Of a stretch of 64,000 bases of DNA, positions 27,273 to 37,472 are shown in pieces. Every line of letters starts with the position of its first letter. Within the stretch, counting starts at the first letter, position 1. Made by a program: the position numbers and the translations under genes. Source of the stretch: Pseudomonas tritici (GTDB taxonomy: Bacteria > Pseudomonadota > Gammaproteobacteria > Pseudomonadales > Pseudomonadaceae); the NCBI RefSeq assembly GCF_014268275.3, contig NZ_CP077084.1, forward strand, positions 1,612,001-1,676,000, given 5' to 3'. The notes below the pieces were generated by a model that made no database searches, was not told the origin of the DNA, and saw only the letters and a list, made by a program, of their open reading frames with translations.

Positions 27273-27300
27273 TGTGACCCGAGGCTTTTTTGAATAGTTC
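27273..27300 (-). promoter_or_regulatory. Weak candidate AlgU (sigma-E type) promoter
   Basis: On the minus strand GAACTA, a 17-base spacer and TCACA resemble the AlgU pattern GAACTT-N16/17-TCTGA, about 115 bases before the DUF4398 start. P. aeruginosa lptF is AlgU-dependent, which gives the only support; two mismatches make this tentative. I see nothing else definite in 27161-27442. Confidence 0.25.
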
Positions 27301-27442
27301 AGCAAAGATGGCGAATTGCCTAAAAATTTTTTTTGACTGATTGGTCAGGGCAAAAAGTTGGAACTTTCTGCTGCACGAACGGTATGCCGGGCTCGATAAA
27401 AGCCCGGAATACTTGGGTGAAAAGGAAGTTTTGAAGAGGGGG

Positions 27443-27787
27443 TCAGCGTTGCGGGTCTTCGTCGCTGGCAGACTGGTCGTGCAGAAACCGCCGCGAAAGT
27501 GACAGGAAGCGAGGGGTTGGACCGACATCTTCGTAAAGGGGGTCGCCCTCTTCGTCGGTGGCAATCACATGCTCGCCCTTGACGTACGGAAAGCTCTCTT
27601 CAAGCTCTTCCAGGGCCGCGCCGATCAACTCGCCCAGTAATTCTTCGGTCTGACGCTTGGGGTACATTTCGGCGATGGCCGCCAGCCTCGCGGCCGCCTC
27701 TACATCCAGATGAATCGCGTACTCGGTTTTGGTCAGGCGACCCTTGGCGTTCTCTTCCCAATGCTGGGCCAATTCTCGGATTTTCAT
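27443..27787 (-). CDS. Small conserved acidic protein (so-called pilus tip component)
   Basis: A 114-residue soluble protein, Glu-rich, with no signal peptide. Segments such as RLTKTEYAIHLDVEAAARL and the motif ATDEEGDPLYEDVGPTPRFL are typical of a Pseudomonas family sometimes labelled 'type 1 pili tip component', a label without support that I know of. It is divergent from ppc. The helical N-terminal half (AAIAEMYPKRQTEELLGELI) resembles a ribbon-helix-helix-like or small adaptor fold. Function unknown. Confidence 0.75.
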   Translation of the reverse strand: MKIRELAQHWEENAKGRLTKTEYAIHLDVEAAARLAAIAEMYPKRQTEELLGELIGAALEELEESFPYVKGEHVIATDEEGDPLYEDVGPTPRFLSLSRRFLHDQSASDEDPQR

Positions 27788-27971
27788 GGCAACCTCAATA
27801 AAGCCTGCGTTGGCAGGCGGTGATGAGCAACCAGTCGCCTGCGTAGGTAAACGCGACGACTCAACCTTGAGACTAGCTGCAACTCACAAGGTTTAAAGTC
27901 TTGTCATAAATGGACGCTGGCGGCACTCTGGCAGACCTGCGCGTCCCGGATTTCTGGCTGGAGATTGGCTG

Positions 27972-30599
27972 ATGAGTGATATCGATGCACGCTTGCGTGA
28001 GGATGTTCACCTGCTGGGTGAGCTGTTGGGCAACACCATTCGAGAGCAGTACGGCGATGATTTCCTCGACAAGATCGAGCAGATCCGCAAAGGCGCAAAG
28101 GCTGATCGCCGCGGCGCTGGCGATGAACTGAGTACCCGCGTGAATCAGCTGCAGGAAAACGAACTGTTGCCGGTGGCCCGTGCGTTCAATCAATTCCTCA
28201 ACCTCGCCAACATCGCCGAGCAATACCAACTGATTCACCGACGCGATGAGTCGCAACCCGCGCCGTTTGAATCCCGCGTATTGCCGGAGTTGCTCGCCCG
28301 CCTGCAAAGCGAAGGCCATAGCAACGAATCCCTGGCCCGCCAGTTGGGGCGCCTGGAGATTGAACTGGTCCTCACCGCTCACCCTACGGAAGTGGCGCGC
28401 CGTACCCTGATCCAGAAATACGATGCCATTGCTGCCCAACTGGCCCTGCAGGATCACCGCGACCTCACGACCGCCGAGCGCGAGCAGATCCGCCAGCGCC
28501 TGCAACGGCTGATCGCTGAAGCCTGGCACACCGAAGAAATCCGCCGTACCCGGCCCACCCCGGTGGACGAGGCCAAGTGGGGCTTTGCGGTGATCGAGCA
28601 TTCGCTGTGGCACGCCATCCCTAATTACCTGCGCAAGGCTGACCAGGCGTTGCACGCCGCCACCGGCCTGCGCCTGCCCCTGGAAGCGGCGCCGATCCGC
28701 TTTGCGTCCTGGATGGGCGGCGACCGTGACGGCAACCCGAATGTCACTGCGCCGGTCACCCGCGAAGTGTTGTTGTTGGCGCGCTGGATGGCGGCCGACT
28801 TGTACCTGCGTGATATCGATCACCTGGCCTCGGAGCTGTCGATGCAACAGGCCAGCCCGGCGTTGCAGGCCAAGGTCGGTGACAGCGTCGAGCCTTATCG
28901 CGCGTTGCTCAAGCAACTGCGCGAACGCCTGCGCGCCACGCGCCAATGGGCACACGCGGCGTTGAGCAGCAGCACCCCGGCGCCGGCCGAGGTGTTGCAG
29001 AACAACCGTGACCTGCTGGAGCCGCTGGAATTGTGCTACCAGTCGCTGCATGAGTGCGGCATGGGCGTGATCGCCGATGGCCCGCTGCTCGACTGCCTGC
29101 GTCGGGCCGTGACCTTTGGCTTATTCCTTGTACGCTTGGACGTGCGCCAGGACTCCAGTCGCCATTCGGCGGCGATGACCGAGATCACCGATTATCTGGG
29201 GCTGGGACGTTACGAAGACTGGGACGAAGACGCGCGCATCAGCTTCCTGATGAAGGAGCTGGCCAACCGTCGACCGCTATTGCCGAGTTATTTCAAACCG
29301 TCAGCCGATACCGCCGAGGTGCTTAACACTTGCAAGGAAGTCGCCGCCGCCCCGGCCGCCTCCTTGGGTTCGTATGTCATTTCCATGGCGGGCGCGGCGT
29401 CCGACGTGCTGGCAGTGCAACTGCTGCTTAAAGAGTCAGGCGTGCAACGGCCGATGCGCGTGGTGCCGCTGTTCGAAACCCTGACCGACTTGGATAACGC
29501 CGGTCCTGTGATCGAGCAACTGTTGCTGCTGCCGGGCTATCGCGCGCGTTTGCAGGGCCCGCAGGAAGTGATGATTGGCTACTCGGACTCAGCCAAGGAC
29601 GCCGGCACCACCGCCGCTGCCTGGGCGCAGTACCGGGCACAGGAACGGCTGGTGGATATATGCCGCGAACAACAAGTGGAATTGCTGTTGTTCCACGGTC
29701 GTGGCGGCACGGTCGGCCGTGGCGGCGGCCCGGCGCACGCGGCGATCCTGTCGCAGCCACCGGGTTCGGTGGCGGGGCGGTTCCGTACCACTGAGCAGGG
29801 CGAGATGATTCGCTTTAAATTCGGCCTGCCGGATATCGCCGAACAGAACCTCAATCTTTACCTGGCGGCGGTACTCGAAGCCACGCTGTTGCCACCGCCG
29901 CCGCCTGAACCGGCCTGGCGCCATTTGATGGATGAATTGGCGGCAGACGGTGTCAGCGCTTACCGCGCCGTTGTGCGGGAAAATCCGCAGTTCGTTGAGT
30001 ACTTCCGCCAGTCCACGCCGGAACAGGAACTGGGCCGTTTGCCATTGGGCAGTCGCCCGGCCAAGCGCCGTGCGGGCGGGATTGAAAGCCTGCGTGCGAT
30101 CCCATGGATCTTCGGTTGGACCCAGACCCGCCTGATGCTGCCGGCCTGGCTTGGTTGGGAAGCGGCGCTGAGCAAGGCGCTGGAGCGCGGCGAAGGCGAA
30201 CTGCTGGGGCAGATGCGTGAGCAATGGCCGTTCTTCCGTACCCGCATCGACATGCTGGAAATGGTGCTGGCCAAGGCCGATGCCGATATCGCCCGTCTGT
30301 ATGACGAGCGGCTGGTGCAGCCAGACCTGCTGCCATTGGGTGCGCACCTGCGCGACCTATTGTCGCAGGCGTGCAGCGTGGTGCTTGGCCTGACCGGTCA
30401 GTCGCAACTGCTGGCCCATAGCCCTGACACCCTTGAGTTCATCCGCCTGCGCAACACCTACCTCGACCCCTTGCACTTGCTGCAAGCCGAGCTGCTGGCA
30501 CGCTCGCGCCAGCAGGAAGCGGCGCAGGACAGCCCTCTGGAACAGGCGCTGCTGGTGTCTGTGGCCGGTATTGCCGCTGGTTTGCGTAACACCGGCTAA
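27972..30599 (+). CDS. ppc: Phosphoenolpyruvate carboxylase
   Basis: An 875-residue cytoplasmic enzyme that adds bicarbonate to PEP to form oxaloacetate and so refills the TCA cycle. The catalytic histidine lies in [13 protein letters not shown] (about residue 138) and the PEP-binding loop is [14 protein letters not shown] (about 575-588). [14 protein letters not shown] is also conserved. The C-terminus ends IAAGLRNTG, and the terminal Asn-x-Gly is a family hallmark. GGAG lies eight bases before the ATG. It has its own gap on both sides and is likely to be transcribed alone. Confidence 0.97.
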   Translation: MSDIDARLREDVHLLGELLGNTIREQYGDDFLDKIEQIRKGAKADRRGAGDELSTRVNQLQENELLPVARAFNQFLNLANIAEQYQLIHRRDESQPAPFESRVLPELLARLQSEGHSNESLARQLGRLEIELVLTAHPTEVARRTLIQKYDAIAAQLALQDHRDLTTAEREQIRQRLQRLIAEAWHTEEIRRTRPTPVDEAKWGFAVIEHSLWHAIPNYLRKADQALHAATGLRLPLEAAPIRFASWMGGDRDGNPNVTAPVTREVLLLARWMAADLYLRDIDHLASELSMQQASPALQAKVGDSVEPYRALLKQLRERLRATRQWAHAALSSSTPAPAEVLQNNRDLLEPLELCYQSLHECGMGVIADGPLLDCLRRAVTFGLFLVRLDVRQDSSRHSAAMTEITDYLGLGRYEDWDEDARISFLMKELANRRPLLPSYFKPSADTAEVLNTCKEVAAAPAASLGSYVISMAGAASDVLAVQLLLKESGVQRPMRVVPLFETLTDLDNAGPVIEQLLLLPGYRARLQGPQEVMIGYSDSAKDAGTTAAAWAQYRAQERLVDICREQQVELLLFHGRGGTVGRGGGPAHAAILSQPPGSVAGRFRTTEQGEMIRFKFGLPDIAEQNLNLYLAAVLEATLLPPPPPEPAWRHLMDELAADGVSAYRAVVRENPQFVEYFRQSTPEQELGRLPLGSRPAKRRAGGIESLRAIPWIFGWTQTRLMLPAWLGWEAALSKALERGEGELLGQMREQWPFFRTRIDMLEMVLAKADADIARLYDERLVQPDLLPLGAHLRDLLSQACSVVLGLTGQSQLLAHSPDTLEFIRLRNTYLDPLHLLQAELLARSRQQEAAQDSPLEQALLVSVAGIAAGLRNTG

Positions 30600-31540
<941 letters not shown>

Positions 31541-31562
31541 TCCCTCGACTGGCTTCACGGAT

Positions 31563-31590
31563 AACGGCCCGCTTGCGGGCCGTTGTTGTT
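31563..31590 (+). terminator. Terminator after adk
   Basis: AACGGCCCGC pairs with GCGGGCCGTT around TT, followed by a T-rich run with interspersed G residues. Confidence 0.85.
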
Positions 31591-31630
31591 TATACTGGCG
31601 CACTTTTTTTCGACTTGGACACCCACAACG

Positions 31631-32317
31631 ATGAGCACCCTGCTGGCCCTGGACACCGCGACTGAAGCTTGCTCCGTTGCCTTGCTGCACAATGGCAAGG
31701 TAACGAGCCACTACGAGGTGATCCCGCGCCTGCATGCGCAGAAGCTGCTGCCAATGATCAAGCAACTGCTTGAAGACGCAGGTACTACGTTGGCTGCGGT
31801 CGATGCCATCGCCTTCGGCCGTGGCCCGGGCGCGTTTACCGGTGTGCGCATCGCCATCGGCGTGGTGCAGGGGCTGGCGTTCGCGTTGGAGCGCCCGGTG
31901 TTGCCGGTGTCCAACCTGGCGGTACTGGCGCAGCGTGCCTTGCGCGAACACGGCGCGCAGCAGGTGGCGGCCGCTATCGATGCGCGGATGGATGAAGTGT
32001 ATTGGGGTTGCTATCGCGCAACGGCGGGCGAGATGCGCCTGGTGGGCGTGGAAGCAGTGCAGCCGCCGGAGTCGTCTGCGTTGCCGTTGGATGCCAGCGG
32101 TGATTGGTTCGGCGCCGGCACCGGCTGGGGGTATGGCGAACGCATTGCCGTGTCGGTGGCCGGCCAGGACGCTGCGATGTTGCCTCATGCCGAAGACTTA
32201 TTGACCCTCGCGCGCTTCGCGTTCGAGCGGGGTGAAGCGATTCCGGCGGACCAGGCTGCTCCGGTTTATCTGCGCGATAAGGTTGCGCAGACTAAAGCTG
32301 AACGCGGGATTATTTGA
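31631..32317 (+). CDS. tsaB: tRNA t6A37 biosynthesis protein TsaB
   Basis: A 228-residue ASKHA-fold protein (YeaZ family) that forms the TsaBDE complex needed to put threonylcarbamoyl on A37 of ANN-decoding tRNAs. The N-terminus LLALDTATEACSVAL and the segment AFGRGPGAFTGVRIAIGVVQGLA are characteristic. The ATG at 31631 begins the conserved domain; a frame open from 31583 overlaps the adk terminator. It is not with tsaD here, which is normal. tcdA, later in this window, modifies the same nucleotide further. Confidence 0.95.
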   Translation: MSTLLALDTATEACSVALLHNGKVTSHYEVIPRLHAQKLLPMIKQLLEDAGTTLAAVDAIAFGRGPGAFTGVRIAIGVVQGLAFALERPVLPVSNLAVLAQRALREHGAQQVAAAIDARMDEVYWGCYRATAGEMRLVGVEAVQPPESSALPLDASGDWFGAGTGWGYGERIAVSVAGQDAAMLPHAEDLLTLARFAFERGEAIPADQAAPVYLRDKVAQTKAERGII

Positions 32318-32477
32318 CGTCAAAAATGCTGGCACTTTGGGGCTAAATTCACCAATCGTCAGAATTTGCCCCCGCTTTTAAACCTTTTTCAAATTATGTG
32401 TTCTAGTTATCACCAGAGCATTTGCGCGTTATGGATTGCGCCACTAAAATGCCACCACCGATACCGAGTTCGCATAC

Positions 32478-32780
32478 ATGCGTATAGATGGATTTTCCTC
32501 ACCGTCCTACCCCATCAAGCGTAAGCCACGCAAGGCAAACGTTACGGTAGACGAGTCCGTCGAAGATTCGCCGGACTTTATCGAAGTCCAGTCCGAAGCA
32601 CAGCAAAATGCCCAGGGTTCCGCAGGCGCTCGTATCAGCGGTCTTCCAGCCCGTCAGCAAGACATGGTCTTCCCGCGCTCCATGAGCAAAAGCGTCGCCA
32701 CCGCCCTGGCCAGCTACCTGACCACTGCCGGTTTTGTCGAATGGGATATGGAAGTGCTGGGCCTCGACATCCACATCTGA
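32478..32780 (+). CDS. Small conserved Pseudomonas protein, unknown
   Basis: A 100-residue protein with a Pro/Lys-rich N-terminus (MRIDGFSSPSYPIKRKPRKA), an acidic Gln-rich middle that is probably disordered, and a more ordered end (SKSVATALASYLTTAGFVEW). The beginning MRIDGFSS resembles the N-termini of flagellum- or secretion-associated hypothetical proteins, but I recognise no family. It is coupled to the next gene by a TGATG overlap. The 160 bases between it and tsaB are AT-richer and may hold its promoter. Confidence 0.7.
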   Translation: MRIDGFSSPSYPIKRKPRKANVTVDESVEDSPDFIEVQSEAQQNAQGSAGARISGLPARQQDMVFPRSMSKSVATALASYLTTAGFVEWDMEVLGLDIHI

Positions 32781-33640
32781 TGCGTCTGCCTTACTACCTC
32801 GGTTGCCCATCCTGGAGCGAAAACGCTTGGCGCGAGTACCTGTACCCCGCCGATGCCCGTTCCAGCGACTACCTTGCGCTCTATTCCCAGGTCTTCAACG
32901 CGGTTGAAGGCAATACCACCTTTTATGCCCGCCCTTCAGCTGCGACGGTGCAACGCTGGGCCGAAATCATGCCTGACGATTTCCGCTTCACGGCCAAATT
33001 TCCCGGTGATATCAGCCATAGCGGCAACCTGATCGAACAACTGCCGGCGGCAGAAAGCTTTGTTGGCTTGATGAGCCCGCTGGGTGAGCGGGTATCGCCA
33101 TTGTGGTTGCAGCTGCCCGCGACGTTCACGCCGCAGCGTCTGGGTGAGTTGGCAGGTTTTATTGATGGGCTCGAGCGTCCGATGGCTGTCGAGGTGCGGC
33201 ACCTTGAGTTTTTCGCCAAGGGAGATGCCGAGCGCCGGCTCAACCGTTTGTTGCGTGATCGCGGGGTCGAGCGGGTCTGCCTTGACCCGCGCGCTTTGTT
33301 CAGTTGCACGTCCACCTCGGCGGCCGTGCTGCACGCGCAATCCAAGAAGCCCAAGGTGCCACCGCGTCCGGCGGCGCTGACGCAGTTTCCCCAAGTGCGT
33401 TTTATCGGCCATCCCGAATTGGAAGCCAATGACCCGTTCCTGGTCCCCTGGGTGGAGAAAGTTGCCGGTTGGATTGAAGAAGGCCGCACGCCCTACGTGT
33501 TCCTGCACACCTCGGACAACCGCCTCGCCGCGCAATTGGCGCTGCGGTTTCACGACCAGTTGAGGGTGCGCCTGCCTGGCCTGCCAGCGCTGGCAACCCT
33601 GGATCGAGCTCCCGTAGCGGAGCAACTGGGGTTACTCTAG
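32780..33640 (+). CDS. DUF72 family protein (YecE-like)
   Basis: A 286-residue TIM-barrel-like DUF72 protein. Family marks are YYLGCPSWSENAWREYLYP at the start, FNAVEGNTTFYARPSAATVQ (about 37-56) and FTAKFPGDISHSG. The function is unproven; nuclease roles have been proposed for the family. The ATG at 32780 overlaps the stop of the preceding small gene (TGATG), favoured over a longer frame from 32741 inside that gene. Expected to be cytoplasmic. Confidence 0.85.
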   Translation: MRLPYYLGCPSWSENAWREYLYPADARSSDYLALYSQVFNAVEGNTTFYARPSAATVQRWAEIMPDDFRFTAKFPGDISHSGNLIEQLPAAESFVGLMSPLGERVSPLWLQLPATFTPQRLGELAGFIDGLERPMAVEVRHLEFFAKGDAERRLNRLLRDRGVERVCLDPRALFSCTSTSAAVLHAQSKKPKVPPRPAALTQFPQVRFIGHPELEANDPFLVPWVEKVAGWIEEGRTPYVFLHTSDNRLAAQLALRFHDQLRVRLPGLPALATLDRAPVAEQLGLL

Positions 33641-33667
33641 GGCACCTTTTTCCGCCTGGAGCCAGAC

Positions 33668-34495
33668 ATGGATGCCCAAACCCTTCGCGCCGAAACCTTC
33701 AAGGCCTTGCATGAGCGCGACCGTGCGTTTGTGATGCCCAACCCGTGGGATGCAGGTTCCGCTGTGATGCTCGCCAGCCTGGGGTTTGAGGCGCTGGCCA
33801 CCACCAGTGCGGGGTATGCGTTCAGCCTGGGGCGCCCGGATGCGGAAGGGGCGCTGTCCCTGGATGACACGTTGATCAACGCCAGTATGATCGTCAAAGC
33901 CACCGCGTTGCCGGTGGCGGCCGATCTGGAAAACGGCTTCAGTGACACCCCCGAAGGTTGCGCCCAGACGATCCTGCGTGCCGCGGCCACGGGTATCGTT
34001 GGCGGTTCCATCGAGGATGCCACCGGTATTGCCGCCGACCCGATCTATCCCTTCGACCTTTCCGTCGAGCGCGTGGAAGCTGCCGTTGCCGCCGCGCGCA
34101 GCCTGCCATTCCCCTTCACCCTGACTGCCCGCGCGGAAAACCTCCTGCATGGTCGTCTGGATTTGCCTGACACCATCCGCCGCCTGCAAGCCTACGCCGA
34201 AGCCGGTGCCGACGTGCTGTATGCCCCAGCCCTGCGCACTGCCGAGGAAGTGCTGGCGGTGGTCAAGGCGGTCGCGCCCAAGCCGGTGAATGTGTTGATG
34301 TCCGGCGGCTTGAACCTCAGCGTGGCGCAGTTGAGCGAGATGGGCGTGCGGCGTATCAGCGTCGGCTCGGCGCTGGCGTTGGCCGCCTATGGTGAGTTCT
34401 ACCGCGCGGCCCAGGAAGTCTATGAGCTGGGCACGTTCACCTTCACCGACCGCAAAATGCCGTTCAGTCAGGCCAACCAGTTCTTTAAGGACTAA
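33668..34495 (+). CDS. Isocitrate lyase / PEP mutase family enzyme
   Basis: A 275-residue barrel enzyme of the PrpB/PEP-mutase superfamily. NPWDAGSAVML near the start, the strand ALATTSAGYAFSLG, metal-binding VAADLENGFSD and GGSIEDATG are visible. The catalytic KKCGH-type loop of true isocitrate lyases is not seen in the expected region, so a C-C lyase or phosphonate-type role on another 2-oxoacid-like substrate is more likely. Many such members are annotated as oxaloacetate decarboxylase-like. The next gene begins three bases after its stop. Confidence 0.8.
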   Translation: MDAQTLRAETFKALHERDRAFVMPNPWDAGSAVMLASLGFEALATTSAGYAFSLGRPDAEGALSLDDTLINASMIVKATALPVAADLENGFSDTPEGCAQTILRAAATGIVGGSIEDATGIAADPIYPFDLSVERVEAAVAAARSLPFPFTLTARAENLLHGRLDLPDTIRRLQAYAEAGADVLYAPALRTAEEVLAVVKAVAPKPVNVLMSGGLNLSVAQLSEMGVRRISVGSALALAAYGEFYRAAQEVYELGTFTFTDRKMPFSQANQFFKD

Positions 34496-34498
34496 GCG

Positions 34499-35197
34499 GT
34501 GCGTTTCTTCAAAGTTATCGGCGTACTGCTGGTTCTGGGCGGGGTGTTTGCCGTCGGTGTCTGGCGTGGCTGGGTGCCGTTGCCGGCTGAGTGGAACCCC
34601 TGGGCGCCGTTGGATGTGCGCGCCAGCCCCAACTTTTTGACGCGTTATAAATTGGGACGTCTGCAGGATGATCCGGCGCTGTGCGACAAAGTGCTGGAAA
34701 CCTCCGGCCTGCGCGTCAGCCATCAGGCCGATACGCCCGCCGACGCCGCCTGCCCTTTGCGCAATACCTTGCGTGTGCAGGGCGCTGCGGTTGGGCTAAG
34801 CAGTAGCTTTCTCGCCAGTTGCCCACTCGCGGTCGCGTTCGCCTTGTTTGAGCGGCACAGCTTGCAGCCTGCGGCGCAGGCGGTGTTTGGCCAGGCGGTG
34901 ACGCGGGTCGATCACCTGGGCAGCTTCGCCTGCCGCAACATGTATAACCGCGCTGAAGGGCGTCTCAGCCAGCATGCCTCCGCCAATGCGCTGGACATTG
35001 CCGGCTTTCGCCTGGCGGATGGACGTAGCATCAGTGTGCTCAAGGATTGGCCGGGGGAGGGCGCTGATGCACGGTTCCTGCGTCAGGTGCGCGACAGTGC
35101 CTGCGATGATTTCAATGTGGTACTGAGCCCGGACTACAACGCCGCGCACCGCAACCATTTCCATCTGGACATGGGGCGTTGGTGGGTGTGTCGCTAG
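34499..35197 (+). CDS. Extensin-like C-terminal domain protein
   Basis: A 232-residue protein with an N-terminal hydrophobic segment (VIGVLLVLGGVFAVGVW, about 6-22) that anchors or exports it. The C-terminal extensin-like domain includes SQHASANALDIAGFRLADG and a final NAAHRNHFHLDMG, which resembles zinc peptidases of the D-Ala-D-Ala type (His and Asp ligands in HASANALDI and HFHLD). A murein-related periplasmic role is plausible. The start is GTG at 34499. Four cysteines in the domain may form disulphides. Confidence 0.8.
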   Translation: MRFFKVIGVLLVLGGVFAVGVWRGWVPLPAEWNPWAPLDVRASPNFLTRYKLGRLQDDPALCDKVLETSGLRVSHQADTPADAACPLRNTLRVQGAAVGLSSSFLASCPLAVAFALFERHSLQPAAQAVFGQAVTRVDHLGSFACRNMYNRAEGRLSQHASANALDIAGFRLADGRSISVLKDWPGEGADARFLRQVRDSACDDFNVVLSPDYNAAHRNHFHLDMGRWWVCR

Positions 35198-35200
35198 GGT

Positions 35201-35821
35201 TTAAGCGGCCAGACGCAGGTTGTTGGCGATCAGCGGGCGTGCCCAGTAGTAATCGAAGTCCAGGGCCTTTTGTTGCGCGACCAGTTCTTCGGTAGGGTAC
35301 GGCGTGGCGGCCGGTGGCAGCAGGTCCAGCTCGAATTCGGCAATGGGCAGGTGCAGTGGGCGTGGTTCCGGCGCAGGGCCTGGCTCCGGCAGCGGCTGGC
35401 CGGCGGTCAGCACGATCGGGCGTACCCAGCCACTTTCGAAATTCTGCTGGCGTTGCTGGGCGACGATTTCTTCGTCCGGGAACGGCTCGGCGGCGGGTGG
35501 CAGCAGTTCGGTTTCGAACTCGGCGATCGGCAGGAACAGCGGCTCAGGAGGGGCGATCTCGGTGTCTTTCACGTCACACTCACGCTGGGTGAGGATCTGC
35601 GACAACAGGTCGGCGCCGGCGTTGGGTTCTACCGCTGGGTCCGCAGGTGCAGGCGCCTGGACCGCCAGCGCGCCAGGCGTATCGCCGAGCTGCTCGGCCA
35701 ATGCCCGGGCGAAGAAGTCCTGCCACACATGACTCACCCCGGCCAGCGCTTGAGTATTGCGCAGGCCGTAGTGGTTATGGGTCGGCAGTACACCGATGGT
35801 TAGGGGAAGAATGTCTGACAT
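35201..35821 (-). CDS. Conserved hypothetical protein with a tandem internal repeat
   Basis: A 206-residue protein I do not recognise. The N-terminal 45 residues (LPLTIGVLPTHNHYGLRNTQ) look ordered. A Pro/Ala-rich linker leads to two tandem copies of a roughly 46-residue unit at 93-138 and 153-198. Both read LPIAEFExxLLPPAA, then PxPxEE, VAQQ, F and WxRP. No signal peptide. The ATG at 35821 is chosen because it starts the conserved N-terminus; the frame extends to 35929 without support. It is convergent with the extensin-like gene (three-base gap) and divergent from rsmJ. Confidence 0.7.
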   Translation of the reverse strand: MSDILPLTIGVLPTHNHYGLRNTQALAGVSHVWQDFFARALAEQLGDTPGALAVQAPAPADPAVEPNAGADLLSQILTQRECDVKDTEIAPPEPLFLPIAEFETELLPPAAEPFPDEEIVAQQRQQNFESGWVRPIVLTAGQPLPEPGPAPEPRPLHLPIAEFELDLLPPAATPYPTEELVAQQKALDFDYYWARPLIANNLRLAA

Positions 35822-35917
35822 TTTTCTCGGTCGACGCTCAGCTCTGGCAAAATACCTGACTGTTGTTTTTATCGGCCGGTTTTGGCCGATCCTTAATATT
35901 TTTGAGCGTAGCGATTG

Positions 35918-36700
35918 ATGAGCGAACAACCAGCGGCCAGCCGCATCAGGGTCGAGGCCTTGGGCGAAGGTTTCAAGGACCGTGCCGAGCAGTGGGCTTC
36001 ACTGCTGGGTTTGCCGTTACACCTGGCGGATGCGGACTTTGCCCTGCAGTTCGGGGAGCATGGCCTACAGCTACAACAACTTGGGCCTGACGCGCCTGGG
36101 CCGGTGCGGGTGGACTTTGTCGAGGGCGGCGCGGCGCATCGACGGCTGTACGGCGGTGGCAGCGGGCAGATGATTGCCAAGGCCGTGGGGGTCGCCCAAG
36201 GCGTACGCCCGCGGGTGCTGGACGCCACGGCGGGCCTGGGTAAGGACGCCTTCGTGCTTGCCAGCCTGGGCTGCGAAATGAGCCTGATCGAGCGCCAGCC
36301 GCTGATCGGCGCCCTGCTCGAAGATGGCCTGGCGCGCGGCGCGGATGATTTTGAGGTGGCGCCGATCGTGGCGCGTATGAAGTTGCTCAAGGGCAACTCC
36401 ATTGACGTGATGCGCAACTGGGAAGGCGAGCCACCCCAGGTGATCTACCTCGACCCGATGTTCCCGCACCGTGAGAAGACGGCATTGGTGAAGAAGGAAA
36501 TGCGCCTGTTCCGCCCGCTGGTGGGCGATGATCCGGACGCACCGGCGCTACTGGCCGCTGCCCTGGCCCTGGCCAGCCACCGCGTGGTGGTCAAGCGTCC
36601 GCGCAAGGCGCCGTGCATTGAAGGGCCGAAGCCGAGCCATGCGCTGGATGGTAAGTCCAGCCGGTATGATATTTACCCCAAGAAAGCGCTAAAGGCCTGA
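35918..36700 (+). CDS. rsmJ: 16S rRNA (guanine1516-N2)-methyltransferase RsmJ
   Basis: A 260-residue SAM-dependent methyltransferase (YhiQ family) that modifies G1516 of 16S rRNA. The SAM motif is [19 protein letters not shown] (about 104-122), preceded by the family's [13 protein letters not shown]. The catalytic region [20 protein letters not shown] is near 180. The end shows [20 protein letters not shown], a family signature. ATG at 35918 follows an in-frame TTG directly; the ATG is preferred. Confidence 0.94.
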   Translation: MSEQPAASRIRVEALGEGFKDRAEQWASLLGLPLHLADADFALQFGEHGLQLQQLGPDAPGPVRVDFVEGGAAHRRLYGGGSGQMIAKAVGVAQGVRPRVLDATAGLGKDAFVLASLGCEMSLIERQPLIGALLEDGLARGADDFEVAPIVARMKLLKGNSIDVMRNWEGEPPQVIYLDPMFPHREKTALVKKEMRLFRPLVGDDPDAPALLAAALALASHRVVVKRPRKAPCIEGPKPSHALDGKSSRYDIYPKKALKA

Positions 36701-36743
36701 CTCTTCATTGAGTCTTAGGGCCTCATAGCGGCAGCACAAGGCT

Positions 36744-37379
36744 TCAGGGTCGATAAGCCCGCATAAACAACCCCACCACTTCCTGCACATGTGCTTCGGC
36801 GGCTTCTTCGCTCAGTTGCCCGCCGCAGCCATACAGCAGGCAAAAATTCGCCGTGCCCTTGAGCAGGCAAAAAAAGTGCTCGGCTGCCGTGAAGGGTTTA
36901 TCGATGCTCAGGGCGCCGCCCTGGTCGATCTTGCCGAGCAGGCGCTCCATGCCTTGCAGCATGCGCATGGGGCCGGCCTCGAAGAAGATCTGCGAGAGTT
37001 TCACGTCCTGGCTGCCGGTGGTCATCATCAGGCGATGCAGGTTTATCGACTCTTCGCTGTTGATCAGGCGATGGAACCCCCGCGCGATGTTCAACAACAC
37101 AGTCTCCACAGGCACGCCTTCGGGCAGCTCGAAGTACATCACCGGCAGCTGTTCCTCGCACTTGGCCACCACGGCGGCGGTGAACAGGGTCTCTTTGTCA
37201 TTGAAGTGGCTGTAGACGGTCAGTTTTGAAACGCCGGCCTCGAGGGCCACGGCATCCATGCTGGTGCTGGCGTAACCATTACTCAAAAACAGGAATTTCG
37301 CTGCTTCGAGAATAGCCTGGCGTTTTGCCATGTCCTTGGGGCGCCCGGGGCTATTGGTGTTTACAGGATTGTCGGACAT
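36744..37379 (-). CDS. mexL: TetR-family repressor of the adjacent RND pump, MexL-like
   Basis: A 211-residue TetR regulator, near the 212 residues of P. aeruginosa MexL. The DNA-binding domain is RQAILEAAKFLFLSNGYAST with recognition helix GVSKLTVYSHFNDKETLF. It is divergent from the membrane-fusion gene, with 93 bases between the start codons that hold a palindrome over the pump promoter. It therefore probably represses the efflux operon and itself. The open frame continues upstream to 38171 but only as antisense of the pump gene; ATG at 37379 follows AAAGGTG. Confidence 0.85.
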   Translation of the reverse strand: MSDNPVNTNSPGRPKDMAKRQAILEAAKFLFLSNGYASTSMDAVALEAGVSKLTVYSHFNDKETLFTAAVVAKCEEQLPVMYFELPEGVPVETVLLNIARGFHRLINSEESINLHRLMMTTGSQDVKLSQIFFEAGPMRMLQGMERLLGKIDQGGALSIDKPFTAAEHFFCLLKGTANFCLLYGCGGQLSEEAAEAHVQEVVGLFMRAYRP

Positions 37380-37408
37380 TTTCACCTTTAATACTGGACT
37401 GGCGAGTT

Positions 37409-37438
37409 TGGTATTAATAACATACCGGCCAGTATAAT
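37409..37438 (+). promoter_or_regulatory. mexJ promoter with overlapping TetR operator
   Basis: TTGGTA (37409-37414), an 18-base spacer and a perfect TATAAT (37433-37438) form a sigma-70 promoter. The near-palindrome ATACCGGCCAGTAT (37422-37435) covers the spacer and the first bases of the -10 box. A related pair ATACTGG...GGTAT lies at 37391-37413. This places a TetR dimer directly on the promoter, which fits repression by the divergent regulator. Confidence 0.65.
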
Positions 37439-37472
37439 TATTCTTAGCTTCATTTGCGAAAGGTCCTACAGC

